Positions 36,228 through 44,887 of a stretch of DNA of 64,000 bases are shown one piece after another. How positions within the stretch are numbered: position 1 is the first letter of the stretch; every line of letters starts with the position of its first letter. The notes beneath the pieces are model-generated. The model made no database searches. It saw nothing but the letters and a program-made list of their open reading frames with translations, and was not told the origin of the DNA. Source of the DNA: Nitrospiraceae bacterium (GTDB lineage: Bacteria; Nitrospirota; Nitrospiria; Nitrospirales; Nitrospiraceae); the NCBI GenBank assembly GCA_019637075.1, contig JAHBWI010000003.1:62001-126000 (forward strand), read 5' to 3'. Position numbers and translations under genes: made by a program.

Positions 36228-36716
36228 GCACCGCACTCAACCTCCTCCAATCTTTGCTGCCAGTACCAAGGCTGCTTAGTCAGATCGCTCCCTCCGAGCT
36301 GCCCTGTTTCACCTGGAACTAGAGCCGTTTCCCTCTCTTGTCCGCTTGATTCGACTCAGGTAGGCAGAACCACGCATTTTGAGTATCGGGCGCACCCACC
36401 AACCAGACTGCGCCCATGAAGGAATCATGGCCGTGCGGGCTGAAGATACTTGCGCCCTCCGGTGAATTCGTCACGCTGTCTCTACTGTAACAAACTCCCA
36501 TCCGGTCTCACGTGAGCGAGGAGGCTGGGTGTGCGTGTGATGAGTGGATGCGCTGAGGTGATTGCAAGCTGCCATGGCTCCAGACAACGTGACCTCTTGC
36601 GGCGTGGGCAGGCGGCAAGTCCTTTTCCATGAGGTTGTGAATCAACCTCCCGTACCGGATGCCATACGGGCCGAGTATTCCATGCCCCGGGGCGGCCTTG
36701 CTGCGTCTGCCTCCTC
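36228..36716. other. Gene-poor interval
   Basis: Nothing convincing is encoded here. A minus-strand frame at 36319-36501 (60 residues) has no ribosome site and no recognisable motif. The interval separates the long plus-strand biosynthetic block from a patch of accessory genes and may contain gene remnants. Confidence 0.4.
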
Positions 36717-37472
36717 ATGTGTGTGCTGCTCCTCGTCACCTTCACGAGGATGAACGGCCACGCAGCCAATCGAGAACCGCCATCATCGGATCCGGATCTT
36801 CCGGTGGTGCTCGTGCCCGGGTACCTGACTCCGATGGCCCATGAAGCCGCACTGGCTTCGAACGTCAAAGAGATCGTCTATAGGCCGACGATGTTGCAGG
36901 AATTGGAGCCTATGGTGACGCGGCTGATTTCAAAGATCAGCCAGAAGCAGGATGCAAGCGACGCGTCCACCCGCATGGCCGGTCGCCTGCGGGTGGTTAC
37001 GCTGGTGTATCGCAACGGAAAAGCAGAACGGTCGGTGTTAGTGCGCGGTGCCGATGGCATCCGGCCAGAATTTGTGCCGGATCTGCGGAAGCGGCTCGTT
37101 ATCGAAGTTGGGGACGTCGTAGAGGCAGCGGTCGATGGTGGCCACTTCCTCTTCGGTCAATTCCAGATCGATCTCTTTTTTCCAGAATTGGTCCAACGCC
37201 AGGTAATCATTTGTTTGCGGCCGTTCGGCCAGCAAGGCTTGCATCTTTTTGAATCCCTCGGTGTCGACACCGGGAACCCGTCCCTTATTGCGATCATGGC
37301 ACCACTTCAGGACCTCAGCGATCCCGTACATGGTCAACGGGATGTGGACTTTCTTGCTCATGGGTACCTCCTCAAACGTGCGCGCATTGTAGCTCAGGGT
37401 TACGCGACTTTTCAAAGGGCCGAAAGGCCTAGGCGAAGGCGGCCCGTTCGAGCGATCTGGTCCCTCGCGTAG
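36717..37472 (+). other. Doubtful reading frame, possibly a decayed secreted-protein gene
   Basis: A 251-codon frame whose first 120 residues look protein-like: a short hydrophobic opening (MCVLLLVTF), then LPVVLVPGYLTPMAHEAAL and RLRVVTLVYRNGKAERSVLV. From about 37038 on it is only the antisense of the better supported minus-strand gene. There is no good ribosome site at ATG 36717 or ATG 36750. It may be the surviving 5' part of a gene that lost its end. Confidence 0.2.
37038..37361 (-). CDS. Small conserved-looking hypothetical protein
   Basis: 107 residues starting at ATG 37361, chosen because GAGGAGGTACCC places a textbook ribosome site just upstream; the frame remains open further upstream without support. 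The protein is soluble, with KVHIPLTMYGIAEVLKWCHD, an acidic helix ELTEEEVATIDRCLYDV, and no signal peptide or known motif. It stands alone, convergent with the gene-poor interval. Family not recognised. Confidence 0.65.
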   Translation of the reverse strand: MSKKVHIPLTMYGIAEVLKWCHDRNKGRVPGVDTEGFKKMQALLAERPQTNDYLALDQFWKKEIDLELTEEEVATIDRCLYDVPNFDNEPLPQIRHKFWPDAIGTAH

Positions 37473-37594
37473 GTCTCGAAAGATCCGGACCTTCGTTGCG
37501 AACCCTGATGGGTGTCTGTATACTCCGCCACTTGCGAGGGATCCGATTCGGCGAAGCATGGACTTGGCCGGGATGTCCTATATTGCTCCTCGAG

Positions 37595-38797
37595 ATGGCT
37601 ATGATCCGCAGCCTGGGCGGTACCAGGTTTCGACTGCCCGGATGGGCAGGTCCGGCGTTGGTGGTTTCCTGCGCCATCTTCCTAGGCTCATGCTCAAAGT
37701 CCGATCCCTTCACTCCGCCTGACCCGTTTTATTATTTCGCGTCCTACAACGTCGGGAAGAATCCGACGACGGTGACGCCGGCCGATTTCAACCGCGACCA
37801 GATTATCGATCTCATCACGACCAACATTTCCAGCAGTAGCCTCTCAATTCTGTTCGGCAACGGGGACGGGACCTTTCAGGAACAGGTCCAGATTCGGGTC
37901 TGTCAGGAACCTCGGTCCCTGGCCGTGAATGACTTCAACGGAGATCAACAGCTCGATCTCGTGTTGGCCTGTTCCGGGAGCGACCAGGTGTCGATCCTGC
38001 TCGGCCGTCCCAACGGGAAATTTGAGGAGGGCGCGCAATATCCGGTCCACCGGGCACCGATCTCCGTGGCAAGCGAGGACCTGAACGGGGACGGTCATCC
38101 TGATCTGGCCGTGGCGTTGAGAAATGACAAGATCAAGATGTTCCTGGGTACTGGCACCGGGGAGTTTCGGCCTGGCGTGCAATATGAGTACGGTGATACG
38201 CCCACGTCTGTGGCCCTGAAGGACCTAAATGGCGACGGGAAAGTCGACCTGATCGTCACCAACGGGGGGCCCATGTCGAGCGCGGTGTCGGTGTGGATCG
38301 GTAACGGGGATGGAACATTTCGCGAACCGAAAGACTATAAGACGGGAAAGCGCCCGCTCGGGGTCAGCTTCGCGGATTTCAACAACGACCGGGTGCTCGA
38401 CCTGTTGGTAATCAACGGGGACCGGGACACGTTCACCACTTTTCTCGGGAACGGGGACGGAACGTTTCAGTCGGGACAGGATTCCGGCGCCGATGCGAGT
38501 CCTAACTTCGGACTCGCGCACGATTTCGATGGCGACCATCGGGCCGATGTGGCCATCGTCAACTTGCAGTCCAATGACATTTCCATATTGTTCGGACGTG
38601 GGGACGGAACCTTCTACTATCCGCCGCGAAACTATCGTACGCTTCCCGGTCCCTTTGCCGTTGCCAGCTATCGGGTGACGGAGCAGAGCGATGACGAGCC
38701 GGGTCTGGTGACGGCCGATAACGGCGCGGGTAGTGTGTCGGTGTTTTTGCATCGTGGACGCAAGGCTCGTCCGGCAGATGCTTCCTCGGCCCATTGA
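37595..38797 (+). CDS. VCBS/FG-GAP repeat lipoprotein
   Basis: About 400 residues with a lipoprotein signal (VVSCAIFLGSCSKSDP, lipobox LGSC) and then at least six FG-GAP/VCBS repeats of about 48 residues. Each has a calcium-type D-x-(N/D)-x-D loop (DFNGDQQLDL, DLNGDGHPDL, DLNGDGKVDL, DFNNDRVLDL, DFDGDHRADV) and a strand ending in NGDGTF. These fold as a beta-propeller, often for adhesion or carbohydrate contact at the cell surface. I chose ATG 37595, close to the signal peptide; the frame opens at 37496. No partner gene is evident. Confidence 0.85.
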   Translation: MAMIRSLGGTRFRLPGWAGPALVVSCAIFLGSCSKSDPFTPPDPFYYFASYNVGKNPTTVTPADFNRDQIIDLITTNISSSSLSILFGNGDGTFQEQVQIRVCQEPRSLAVNDFNGDQQLDLVLACSGSDQVSILLGRPNGKFEEGAQYPVHRAPISVASEDLNGDGHPDLAVALRNDKIKMFLGTGTGEFRPGVQYEYGDTPTSVALKDLNGDGKVDLIVTNGGPMSSAVSVWIGNGDGTFREPKDYKTGKRPLGVSFADFNNDRVLDLLVINGDRDTFTTFLGNGDGTFQSGQDSGADASPNFGLAHDFDGDHRADVAIVNLQSNDISILFGRGDGTFYYPPRNYRTLPGPFAVASYRVTEQSDDEPGLVTADNGAGSVSVFLHRGRKARPADASSAH

Positions 38798-38851
38798 GCG
38801 TCAGACGTGTTCAGAAAAGCGTTGCCCGACACGCATAGACGGCGCCTTTGC

Positions 38852-38880
38852 TTGACACCTCGTCGGGGCTCGGCTAGAGT
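38852..38880 (+). promoter_or_regulatory. Promoter before the small membrane protein and dacF cluster
   Basis: TTGACA (38852-38857), exactly 17 nt, TAGAGT (38875-38880). Start of transcription would be near 38887, about 50 nt before the GTG at 38940. It likely serves the genes up to the carboxypeptidase at 39458. Confidence 0.6.
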
Positions 38881-38939
38881 TCGAACAGGCTGCCGGAGTA
38901 GGCATTCTGCCGATTTCGACTGCCGCTCCGTGGGGTCTC

Positions 38940-39143
38940 GTGCGATCGTTCTTGTGGTGGTTTTGGATGGGCTGCCTGATGACGCTGGCAGTCTTGATGG
39001 TTCAAGGCGGGGTGCGCGACCTGCTCTCGGGGACCAACCCGACGGGCGGGGGAAGCGGGGCGTACCTCTCATTTGGGACCACGATCTTCGGGGGTGGGCT
39101 GTTGGCCGGATGCCTTGCCCTCATCCTCAATCGTCTCCGCTGA
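38940..39143 (+). CDS. Small membrane protein
   Basis: 67 residues with two hydrophobic helices (FLWWFWMGCLMTLAVLMV and TIFGGGLLAGCLALILN) joined by a Gly-rich loop (GTNPTGGGSGAY). GTG start. It lies just downstream of a good promoter and 89 nt ahead of a zinc-ribbon gene. No family recognised. Confidence 0.55.
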   Translation: MRSFLWWFWMGCLMTLAVLMVQGGVRDLLSGTNPTGGGSGAYLSFGTTIFGGGLLAGCLALILNRLR

Positions 39144-39231
39144 TCCGAGGGATGCCATGGTCGCCGGCTCGGCCTGTGCCGTATGCGGATAAGGACGGAT
39201 CCTGCCGGTCGGAAGGAATGCCGAGCGCGCC

Positions 39232-39420
39232 ATGCATTGTCTCAAGTGCAAAGGATTCATGATGGTGGAGCGCCACTATACCCTCATGAATCGTCGTCTC
39301 TATGCCCGCTGCCTCAACTGCGGGTTTTGGATCGACCTGGCCGATCTGCTGCGGTTCTTCCACAAGGTGCTGGACAGCTCCGTGCGCGGCACCAAAATTC
39401 GCGAAACCTACACATTATGA
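39232..39420 (+). CDS. Small zinc-ribbon protein
   Basis: 62 residues with CLKC (residues 3-6) and CLNC (27-30) forming a likely zinc knuckle pair, separated by MMVERHYTLMNRRLYAR. The C-terminal half is a short basic helix. Proteins of this shape are common near cell envelope genes but have no assigned role. It precedes dacF by 38 nt. It is related only in general layout to the twin ribbons at 62779 and 63118. Confidence 0.65.
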   Translation: MHCLKCKGFMMVERHYTLMNRRLYARCLNCGFWIDLADLLRFFHKVLDSSVRGTKIRETYTL

Positions 39421-39457
39421 CGCTCGGTCCAGCCGAACGAGTCGGGAGATCCAGCAG

Positions 39458-40387
39458 ATGCGCTCTCTGATGTCGCTCCGCTCCCTGTTGTCCGTCGCCT
39501 GCCTGACAAGTTGGTTCCTCCTCTCGCCAGCCATGACCAGTCCGATATTGGCGATCGAGTCAGAGGTCGATGACGAGGTAATCACGGTTCCCTATGAGCC
39601 GCCGACGGCGCGTCAGGCGCACCATGCCTTGCGCTGGCGCCAGGTCCCCGCGCACAGCATTCTGCTGAAAGAATTGCGCACGGGGCAAACGCTGTATCAG
39701 TTTGAAAGTGAAAAGAAGGTGGCGCCCGCCAGCCTGACCAAGATCATGTCCGCGTTGGTGATTCTCGAATACGGCCACCTGGACGATGAAGTGACGGTCA
39801 GTCCAAAAGCGGCCCGCGCGCCCAAGACCCATCTGCGGCTGCGCACGGGACAGATCTTCCGCCTGGAGGATCTGCTCAAGGCGATGTTGATCGTGTCGGC
39901 GAATGATGCCTGTTTGGCGGCTGTCGAGCACGTGGGCGGGGATGAGCCCCGCTTCGTGGATCTGATGAATGCAAAGGCGGCAGCGCTCGGGTTGGCAAAC
40001 ACGCATTTCCATAACGGATGCGGCTTTGATGCCCCCGACCACTATTCAACGGCGGAAGATCTCGCCAAGCTCAGCGAGATCGCTTTGCGAGATCCCGTTT
40101 TCCGTGATCTGGTACGGGAAGAGCGCGAAATTATCATGCCGATCAACGAGCATCGGGCCTATGTGCTGCGGACGACAAATCGGTTGCTCGGCCGCATCCC
40201 CGGTGTGGAAGGCGTCAAGACCGGGTTCACTTCACGGGCCGGCCGATGTCTGATTGCCAAAGTCTCACAGGACGGCAGCGATTTGCTGATCGTGATCCTG
40301 AACTCCAAGCGCCGTTGGAACACGGCCACCAGCCTCATCAACTACGGTCTCCGGCTGAGCCAGGGCCGCACCGAATTCCTTCGCTAA
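39458..40387 (+). CDS. D-alanyl-D-alanine carboxypeptidase (S11, DacF type)
   Basis: Trims pentapeptide side chains of peptidoglycan in the periplasm. From ATG 39458 the 309-residue protein has a signal peptide (LLSVACLTSWFLLSPAM) and the penicillin-binding triad: S-x-x-K in PASLTKIMSALV, S-x-N in IVSANDACLAAVEHVGG, and KTG in VEGVKTGFTSRAGRCL. The frame opens 156 nt earlier, but that part is a shadow of the zinc-ribbon gene. No C-terminal amphipathic anchor of DacA type is evident, so the product is likely periplasmic and soluble. Confidence 0.94.
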   Translation: MRSLMSLRSLLSVACLTSWFLLSPAMTSPILAIESEVDDEVITVPYEPPTARQAHHALRWRQVPAHSILLKELRTGQTLYQFESEKKVAPASLTKIMSALVILEYGHLDDEVTVSPKAARAPKTHLRLRTGQIFRLEDLLKAMLIVSANDACLAAVEHVGGDEPRFVDLMNAKAAALGLANTHFHNGCGFDAPDHYSTAEDLAKLSEIALRDPVFRDLVREEREIIMPINEHRAYVLRTTNRLLGRIPGVEGVKTGFTSRAGRCLIAKVSQDGSDLLIVILNSKRRWNTATSLINYGLRLSQGRTEFLR

Positions 40388-40410
40388 TCCAGCGCGACTG
40401 AGAGCAAAGA

Positions 40411-40459
40411 CAACCCCGACGGGGGGAGGTGTGCCTCCGTCAGGGGAATGGTGGGGTTG
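40411..40459. terminator. Nested hairpin between convergent genes
   Basis: An inner stem of about 8 bp (GACGGGGG 40418-40425 with the strand 40434-40441, one G-U pair) lies inside an outer pair CAACCCC (40411-40417) and GGGGTTG (40453-40459). It sits between the ends of the carboxypeptidase gene and the minus-strand gene at 40506 and probably terminates from both sides. Confidence 0.55.
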
Positions 40460-40471
40460 TAGTAAGACCTG

Positions 40472-40489
40472 GTGAAGCGTGACGTGAAG
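40472..40489. repeat. Short intergenic repeat unit
   Basis: GTGAAGCGTGACGTGAAG is built from overlapping GTGAAGCGTGA-type words, the same family as the inverted arms in the pheS-pheT gap at 5055 and 5137. Probably a remnant of a dispersed intergenic repeat. Confidence 0.4.
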
Positions 40490-40505
40490 GACTTGTGAGG
40501 AAGAG

Positions 40506-41036
40506 TCAGTGTGGGGTGGAAAACTCGACGTTCACGTCTTTCCCCAGATAATTCACCTGAAATCCCTGCTTGTCATAGGCCAAGACGGCTCCCATCACGT
40601 TCTCGTCGCCGTAGTCTTCCTGTCCTAACAACTTCCGTACTTCCTCCGGGCTTTCGCTGTTCAGTACGTTTCGGAAGATTCCGCGTGCCTTGAAGGCAAA
40701 TCGGTTGTTGATGAAGATGAGGTCGACTTTCCCGTCCTGAACCCGCACGCCGGCCATGGGGCCGGTCGGCTTCCGTTGATCCAGCAAGAAAATGAAGGTG
40801 GCCTCCTGTTCGGCCTTAATGCCGGGAAGTTTTTCGTTCACCAGCACGTCAAGGGCTTTCGCTTCGGTATCGCCGAGTTTCACGCCGAAGAGCGACACAT
40901 CCGGGCTGGCGATGGTCTTCGGGTCCATGAGGTCGTTCTTACTCAGTTCATAGGGTTCCGCGTGCAGCAGGCCCGATTGTGAAGCCAGCACTACAACTGC
41001 GACCCAGGCTAAGCACGCCCACTTATTCCGCATCAT
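40506..41036 (-). CDS. Periplasmic protein of unknown function
   Basis: 176 residues from ATG 41036, which has AAGGAGG five nt upstream. A signal peptide (WACLAWVAVVVLASQSGLLHA, cut after A-E-P boundary) is followed by a soluble domain: SLFGVKLGDTEAKALDVLV, VRVQDGKVDLIFINNRFAF, SPEEVRKLLGQEDYGDEN and a closing beta strand. The pattern of a G-x-x-L-G-D-T start and a short alpha/beta repeat recalls SmpA-like or PASTA-size domains without matching one. It stands alone between a convergent carboxypeptidase gene and a LysR gene transcribed the same way. Confidence 0.75.
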   Translation of the reverse strand: MMRNKWACLAWVAVVVLASQSGLLHAEPYELSKNDLMDPKTIASPDVSLFGVKLGDTEAKALDVLVNEKLPGIKAEQEATFIFLLDQRKPTGPMAGVRVQDGKVDLIFINNRFAFKARGIFRNVLNSESPEEVRKLLGQEDYGDENVMGAVLAYDKQGFQVNYLGKDVNVEFSTPH

Positions 41037-41200
41037 TCCTGCCTCCTTAGGGCTGCCGAGATGTGACGACCGAGCTGAGAGGGGGTTCAATCATCGGCGG
41101 GTTCATTCGGACGATTGGTCATTTTAGCCAAGCCCTCGGCTCACTTGCAAGGCCACAGAACGGAGGAAGGTATTCCTCAAGGTCAGCTGGAACCCAACCG

Positions 41201-42136
41201 CTACCCACCGGCGAGGACGGCTCCGTCGATTCTGGGTTTAGCGGATGAGAGAAGTGTCTTCATCGTCGCTTGGCAGAGTTGCCCGAATTCCTTCGCGGCC
41301 ACCCCATGGTGGCGCTTGGTGAGGTAGGCCAATCCGACCGAATGTCGAGGTGTCGGGTCGTAGAGATGGATGACTTGAAGCGGTGCGTCGGTCCGGCGGG
41401 ACCGGACGAACAGTTCGGGGAGGATCGTGGCGCCTGCGCCATCAGCCACGGCTTGAAGAATACCTTCAGGCGAACTCATTTCGAGCACGACTTGGGGATG
41501 CACGCCGGCCTTGGCGCATTCGGCCTCGACCATTTTCCTCAGGCAGTAGTCGACCGGCATCAAGACCAATGGGAGTCCACCCAAGTCCTGCATGCGCATG
41601 CGAGTCTTTTGCAGTTTGGCCTGCCGCGGCGCCACCAAGGCCAGACGCTCTTCAAACAAGGGCACCGTGGTCAATTGCGGATGGGAGAGCGGCAGCAGAC
41701 AGATACCGAGATCGAAGCGATGCGAAAGTAACCCTGTCACGATGTCGGATGAGGGCTGCGCATGAACCTGCAGATGAATACCTGGAAAACGTTGTTTGAA
41801 TCGGGTCACCAGCGGGGCAATCAGGTAGGAGTTCACGGTGGAGAGAACGCCCACGACCAATTGTCCGCGCTTGGCGCCGTGCAATTCCTGAACAATGTGA
41901 GCCGCCTGTTCCAATTCCCGGACCGCACGCTCCGCATGCTCATGAAACAATTCTCCTGCCTGAGTCAATACGACCTTACGTCCGAGACGGTCGAAGAGTT
42001 TGGTCCCCAACTCCTCCTCCAGCCCGCTGATCTGCACGGAAAGGGAGGGCTGAGAGACGTGGACGTGCTCCGCAGCCCGGGTAAAGTTCTGATGCCGGGC
42101 TACCGCCAGGAAGTAACGGATTTGACGCATTTCCAT
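41201..42136 (-). CDS. LysR-family transcriptional regulator
   Basis: 311 residues. The N-terminal winged helix is standard (MEMRQIRYFLAVARHQNFTR, AAEHVHVSQPSLSVQISGLE), followed by a linker helix and a two-lobed effector domain (VVGVLSTVNSYLIAPLVTRF, DLGICLLPL, GILQAVADGAGATILPELFV). The wording is closest to the CynR/CbbR/OxyR-like branch, but the effector cannot be told. It is divergent from the truncated hemoglobin gene at 42304, the usual geometry for a LysR protein and its target. Confidence 0.93.
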   Translation of the reverse strand: MEMRQIRYFLAVARHQNFTRAAEHVHVSQPSLSVQISGLEEELGTKLFDRLGRKVVLTQAGELFHEHAERAVRELEQAAHIVQELHGAKRGQLVVGVLSTVNSYLIAPLVTRFKQRFPGIHLQVHAQPSSDIVTGLLSHRFDLGICLLPLSHPQLTTVPLFEERLALVAPRQAKLQKTRMRMQDLGGLPLVLMPVDYCLRKMVEAECAKAGVHPQVVLEMSSPEGILQAVADGAGATILPELFVRSRRTDAPLQVIHLYDPTPRHSVGLAYLTKRHHGVAAKEFGQLCQATMKTLLSSAKPRIDGAVLAGG

Positions 42137-42149
42137 GAACGCCTCAATC

Positions 42150-42218
42150 TATAATCTAAAGCTATTAACAGTATCACAACTATATATTAGACCTATGGAT
42201 AATAGCGTGGCTATAGTT
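42150..42218. promoter_or_regulatory. AT-rich divergent control region with inverted repeats
   Basis: In an otherwise GC-rich window, the gap between the LysR and hemoglobin genes is AT-rich. TAAT-N8-ATTA lies near 42152-42167, and AACTATA (42178-42184) mirrors TATAGTT (42212-42218). LysR proteins bind T-N11-A-type dyads in such positions, so this is the likely regulator-binding and double promoter region. Confidence 0.45.
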
Positions 42219-42303
42219 ACTCGTCAACCGGGGATGGCTTCGCGTGGCATCGGCGAGCGAGGCGGGCAGGCAACAGCCAATCACTTTCACAAGGGGGATG
42301 GTC

Positions 42304-42765
42304 ATGAAGAGAACAAAACAGGTAGGGGGGCTCATGGCGGGGTTGGTGTTACTGGTGGGCATCGGTTGCGCGGAGACAGGACCGACCGCGGGAACGGCTC
42401 GTCCAGCGGCGTCACTGTATGACCGGTTGGGGGGGAAGCCTGCCATTACGGCAGTGGTCGACCAGTTTGTGGCGAATGTGGCAGCGGATCAGCGGATCAA
42501 TGGGAGGTTTGCGACGACCGATATTCCAAAGCTGAAGGGCCATCTGGTGAATCAGGTGTGCGGTGCAACGGGTGGGCCCTGCAACTATACCGGACGAGAT
42601 ATGAAGGCCACCCATGACGGGATGAAAATCACCGGAGCGGACTTCAATGCCTTGGTTCAGAACCTGGTGGCGGCGCTCGATAAGTTCAGCGTGCCGGCGG
42701 CGGAGAAGAACGAACTGCTGGCGCTGCTCGGACCGATGAAAAAGGACATCGTGGAGATTCCGTAA
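42304..42765 (+). CDS. Group I truncated hemoglobin with lipoprotein signal
   Basis: 153 residues from ATG 42304, preceded by a G-rich ribosome site. The opening MKRTKQVGGLMAGLVLLVGI ends in a lipobox (GIGC), so the mature protein would be tethered to a membrane through Cys. The globin follows: SLYDRLGGKPAITAVVDQFV, VAADQRINGRFATTDIPKLK, a Cys-containing CD region (QVCGATGGPCNYTGRDM) and the proximal-His segment ATHDGMKITGADFNALVQNL. Group I globins bind O2 and NO and can detoxify NO; a lipid-anchored form in the periplasm is unusual. Divergent from a LysR gene. Confidence 0.88.
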   Translation: MKRTKQVGGLMAGLVLLVGIGCAETGPTAGTARPAASLYDRLGGKPAITAVVDQFVANVAADQRINGRFATTDIPKLKGHLVNQVCGATGGPCNYTGRDMKATHDGMKITGADFNALVQNLVAALDKFSVPAAEKNELLALLGPMKKDIVEIP

Positions 42766-42905
42766 CGGAACATTCTGGAACGGAGCTGAAAGGCTCCGTT
42801 CCACCATCCAATCGCTGAATCTTCGAAAAATTGCCGGGCATAGCGTGAGGCTTGCAATGGCGGAGGCGGGGAGCAGGCCCGAACCAGTCGGCTCAATGAG
42901 AGCAA

Positions 42906-43199
42906 TTATTCTGCCTGTCCGGTCTGAATGAGGGTTTCAGCCAGTCGGCGGAGATGCTGGAAGTAGTCTTGAGTCGAATCGCTTAGCTCATCAATCACTC
43001 CGTCGAGATCGGAAACGCAGTCTTTGAGAATTGCAACCCGCTGACTGTCCAGACCCTCCATTCCATCCAGGTAAAACACCGCACATCCGCCGATGACCGT
43101 GTCCAATGTCATGAGTTGACCTTCGTGCGGACTGCTGAATTGCGGCCACCCAGATTGGCAATGGGCTTCCCACATCGATGCGACGGTTTCACGGTTCAT
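42906..43199 (-). CDS. Small hypothetical protein coupled to a membrane protein gene
   Basis: 97 residues from ATG 43199, whose first bases overlap the stop of the upstream gene (ATGA). It is soluble, with two cysteines and acidic helices (LKDCVSDLDGVIDELSDSTQ, YFQHLRRLAETLIQTG). No known motif. The translational coupling to the membrane protein at 43196 is the best support. Confidence 0.65.
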   Translation of the reverse strand: MNRETVASMWEAHCQSGWPQFSSPHEGQLMTLDTVIGGCAVFYLDGMEGLDSQRVAILKDCVSDLDGVIDELSDSTQDYFQHLRRLAETLIQTGQAE

Positions 43200-43594
43200 G
43201 GCGGAGGCGCTCCTCCCAACCACCCTAACCCATGCAGAAGTAGGACGGCAAGGGTACAGAGCCAGAGCCCAAGGAAGCGGTAATCAACCGCCTCGCGGTG
43301 AAAGCACCAGGTGAGCAGCAGTCCTCGCCAATTCGAGGGGCCCCAAGCCAGAAACCAGCTCTTGGCAACCATGACGCAACCGACAGTCCACCACAGGGGC
43401 TGGTACGGCAGATGGGAGGTGAACAGGATCAGTATCAAGCCAAACCAAATTCCAATGGCTTCCCACCGCAGTAACCGGGGAGTCTGGACCAATGTCTCCT
43501 GGAGTTTCCGGATCACCACCAGTGGAAATAGGATCAACGTCAGCCCATCGATGAGCCATATTCCTGCAATTGCTGCGAGCAAGTATCGCATCAT
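43196..43594 (-). CDS. Four-helix membrane protein of unknown function
   Basis: 132 residues with four hydrophobic segments (YLLAAIAGIWLIDGLTLILF, AIGIWFGLILILFTSHL, WWTVGCVMVAKSWFLAW, LGLWLCTLAVLLLHGLGWLG). Many tryptophans. It starts 36 nt after the glutamate dehydrogenase gene ends and overlaps the next small gene. No family recognised. Confidence 0.72.
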   Translation of the reverse strand: MMRYLLAAIAGIWLIDGLTLILFPLVVIRKLQETLVQTPRLLRWEAIGIWFGLILILFTSHLPYQPLWWTVGCVMVAKSWFLAWGPSNWRGLLLTWCFHREAVDYRFLGLWLCTLAVLLLHGLGWLGGAPPP

Positions 43595-43630
43595 GGCGCT
43601 GCGTGAACCATGGGGACGACCGGCGTTCCT

Positions 43631-44887
43631 CTAAGGGTAGAGGCCTCGTTGGAGATGTGCTTGCGCCACTTTATCAATGCCTGAAATCAATGCCGCCATC
43701 CGCATGGTGGTGCGTTTCTCAACGGAGAAGTGAAGGGTCCGATGAAACGCATTCGTAATGATATCCTGCAGGCGGTCTTGGATATCCTTAGCCTTCCAGA
43801 AAAACCGTTGTACGTCCTGTACCCATTCAAAATAGGACACGATCACGCCGCCGGAATTGGCCAGGATGTCCGGAATAATGAAGACACCCTTGTCCGTGAG
43901 AATACGGTCCGCCTCGAGGGTTGTGGGACCATTGGCCCCTTCGGCCAAAATCCGGCAGCGTAGCCGAGCTGCGTTGCGTTCCGTAATTTGCTCGGAGAGA
44001 GCAGCGGGTACGAGCACAGTGCAGTCCATTTCCAAAAGTTGGTCGTTGGTAATGGCATCGCCGAGTTTGATGTCTCGCAGGGGTTCCTTCTTGTCTTTGT
44101 AGCGGTGGAGCACCTCGGCAATATCCAAGCCCTTGGAATTGTGCAGCCCGCCGGCTACGTCGCTCACCGCCACGACACGCGCGCCAGCCTGCTGAAGGAT
44201 CAGGGCCGTATGGGATCCGACATTGCCGAACCCCTGCACCGCAACCGTGGCGTTGGAGACATCAAGCTTGAGGTGTTTGAGGGCTTCCAGGGTTACATAG
44301 GAGACCCCTCGTCCGGTCGCTTCCTCCCGGCCAAGCGAGCCCCCGATCGAGAGGGGCTTGCCGGTCACGACGCCCTGAACGGCGTATCCCACCTGTTGGC
44401 TGTAGGTGTCCATAATCCAGGCCATGACTTGCTGGTCGGTGCCGACGTCTGGGGCCGGTACATCCTTATCGGGGCCGATCAAAGGGAAGATTTCCGCAGC
44501 GTATCGGCGGGTCAAGCGCTGCAGTTCCCCTCGCGAGAGTTTCTTCGGATCGATACGAATACCGCCCTTGGCACCACCGTAGGGCAGGTCCGCGACCGCA
44601 CACTTCCAGGTCATCCACATGGCAAGGGCCGCGACCTCGCCCATGTTCACGTCGGGATGGTAGCGGATCCCGCCTTTGCACGGGCCACGCGCTGAGTCAT
44701 GTTGTACGCGGTACCCGGTGAACACTTCCACGTGGCCGTCGTCCATCATCACAGGAATGCTGACGGTAAGGGTTCGCTGCGGCAGTTTCAGGCGTTCGCG
44801 CAGGTTAGGGTCGAGGTGCATGGCTTCCGCGGCTTCATTGAATTGTGCGACGGCCAGGCGAAACGTGTGCGTATCCAGCTCAAGCAT
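43631..44887 (-). CDS. Glutamate dehydrogenase
   Basis: Interconverts glutamate and 2-oxoglutarate plus ammonium. From ATG 44887 (GAGGAG seven nt upstream, start inside the end of lipB) the protein has 418 residues, the size of hexameric NAD(P) enzymes. Motifs are ARGPCKGGIRYHPDVNMGEV, LPYGGAKGGIRIDPKKLS with the catalytic Lys, APDVGTDQQVMAWIMDTYS, the Rossmann loop VQGFGNVGSHTALIL and ANSGGVIVSYFEWVQ. The frame continues upstream, but that part is the lipB shadow. Cofactor choice is not clear from the sequence. Confidence 0.95.
   Translation of the reverse strand: MLELDTHTFRLAVAQFNEAAEAMHLDPNLRERLKLPQRTLTVSIPVMMDDGHVEVFTGYRVQHDSARGPCKGGIRYHPDVNMGEVAALAMWMTWKCAVADLPYGGAKGGIRIDPKKLSRGELQRLTRRYAAEIFPLIGPDKDVPAPDVGTDQQVMAWIMDTYSQQVGYAVQGVVTGKPLSIGGSLGREEATGRGVSYVTLEALKHLKLDVSNATVAVQGFGNVGSHTALILQQAGARVVAVSDVAGGLHNSKGLDIAEVLHRYKDKKEPLRDIKLGDAITNDQLLEMDCTVLVPAALSEQITERNAARLRCRILAEGANGPTTLEADRILTDKGVFIIPDILANSGGVIVSYFEWVQDVQRFFWKAKDIQDRLQDIITNAFHRTLHFSVEKRTTMRMAALISGIDKVAQAHLQRGLYP

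Noticed and set aside
36319-36501. 60-residue minus-strand frame
   Set aside because: No ribosome site, no motif, and atypical composition; not supported as a gene.
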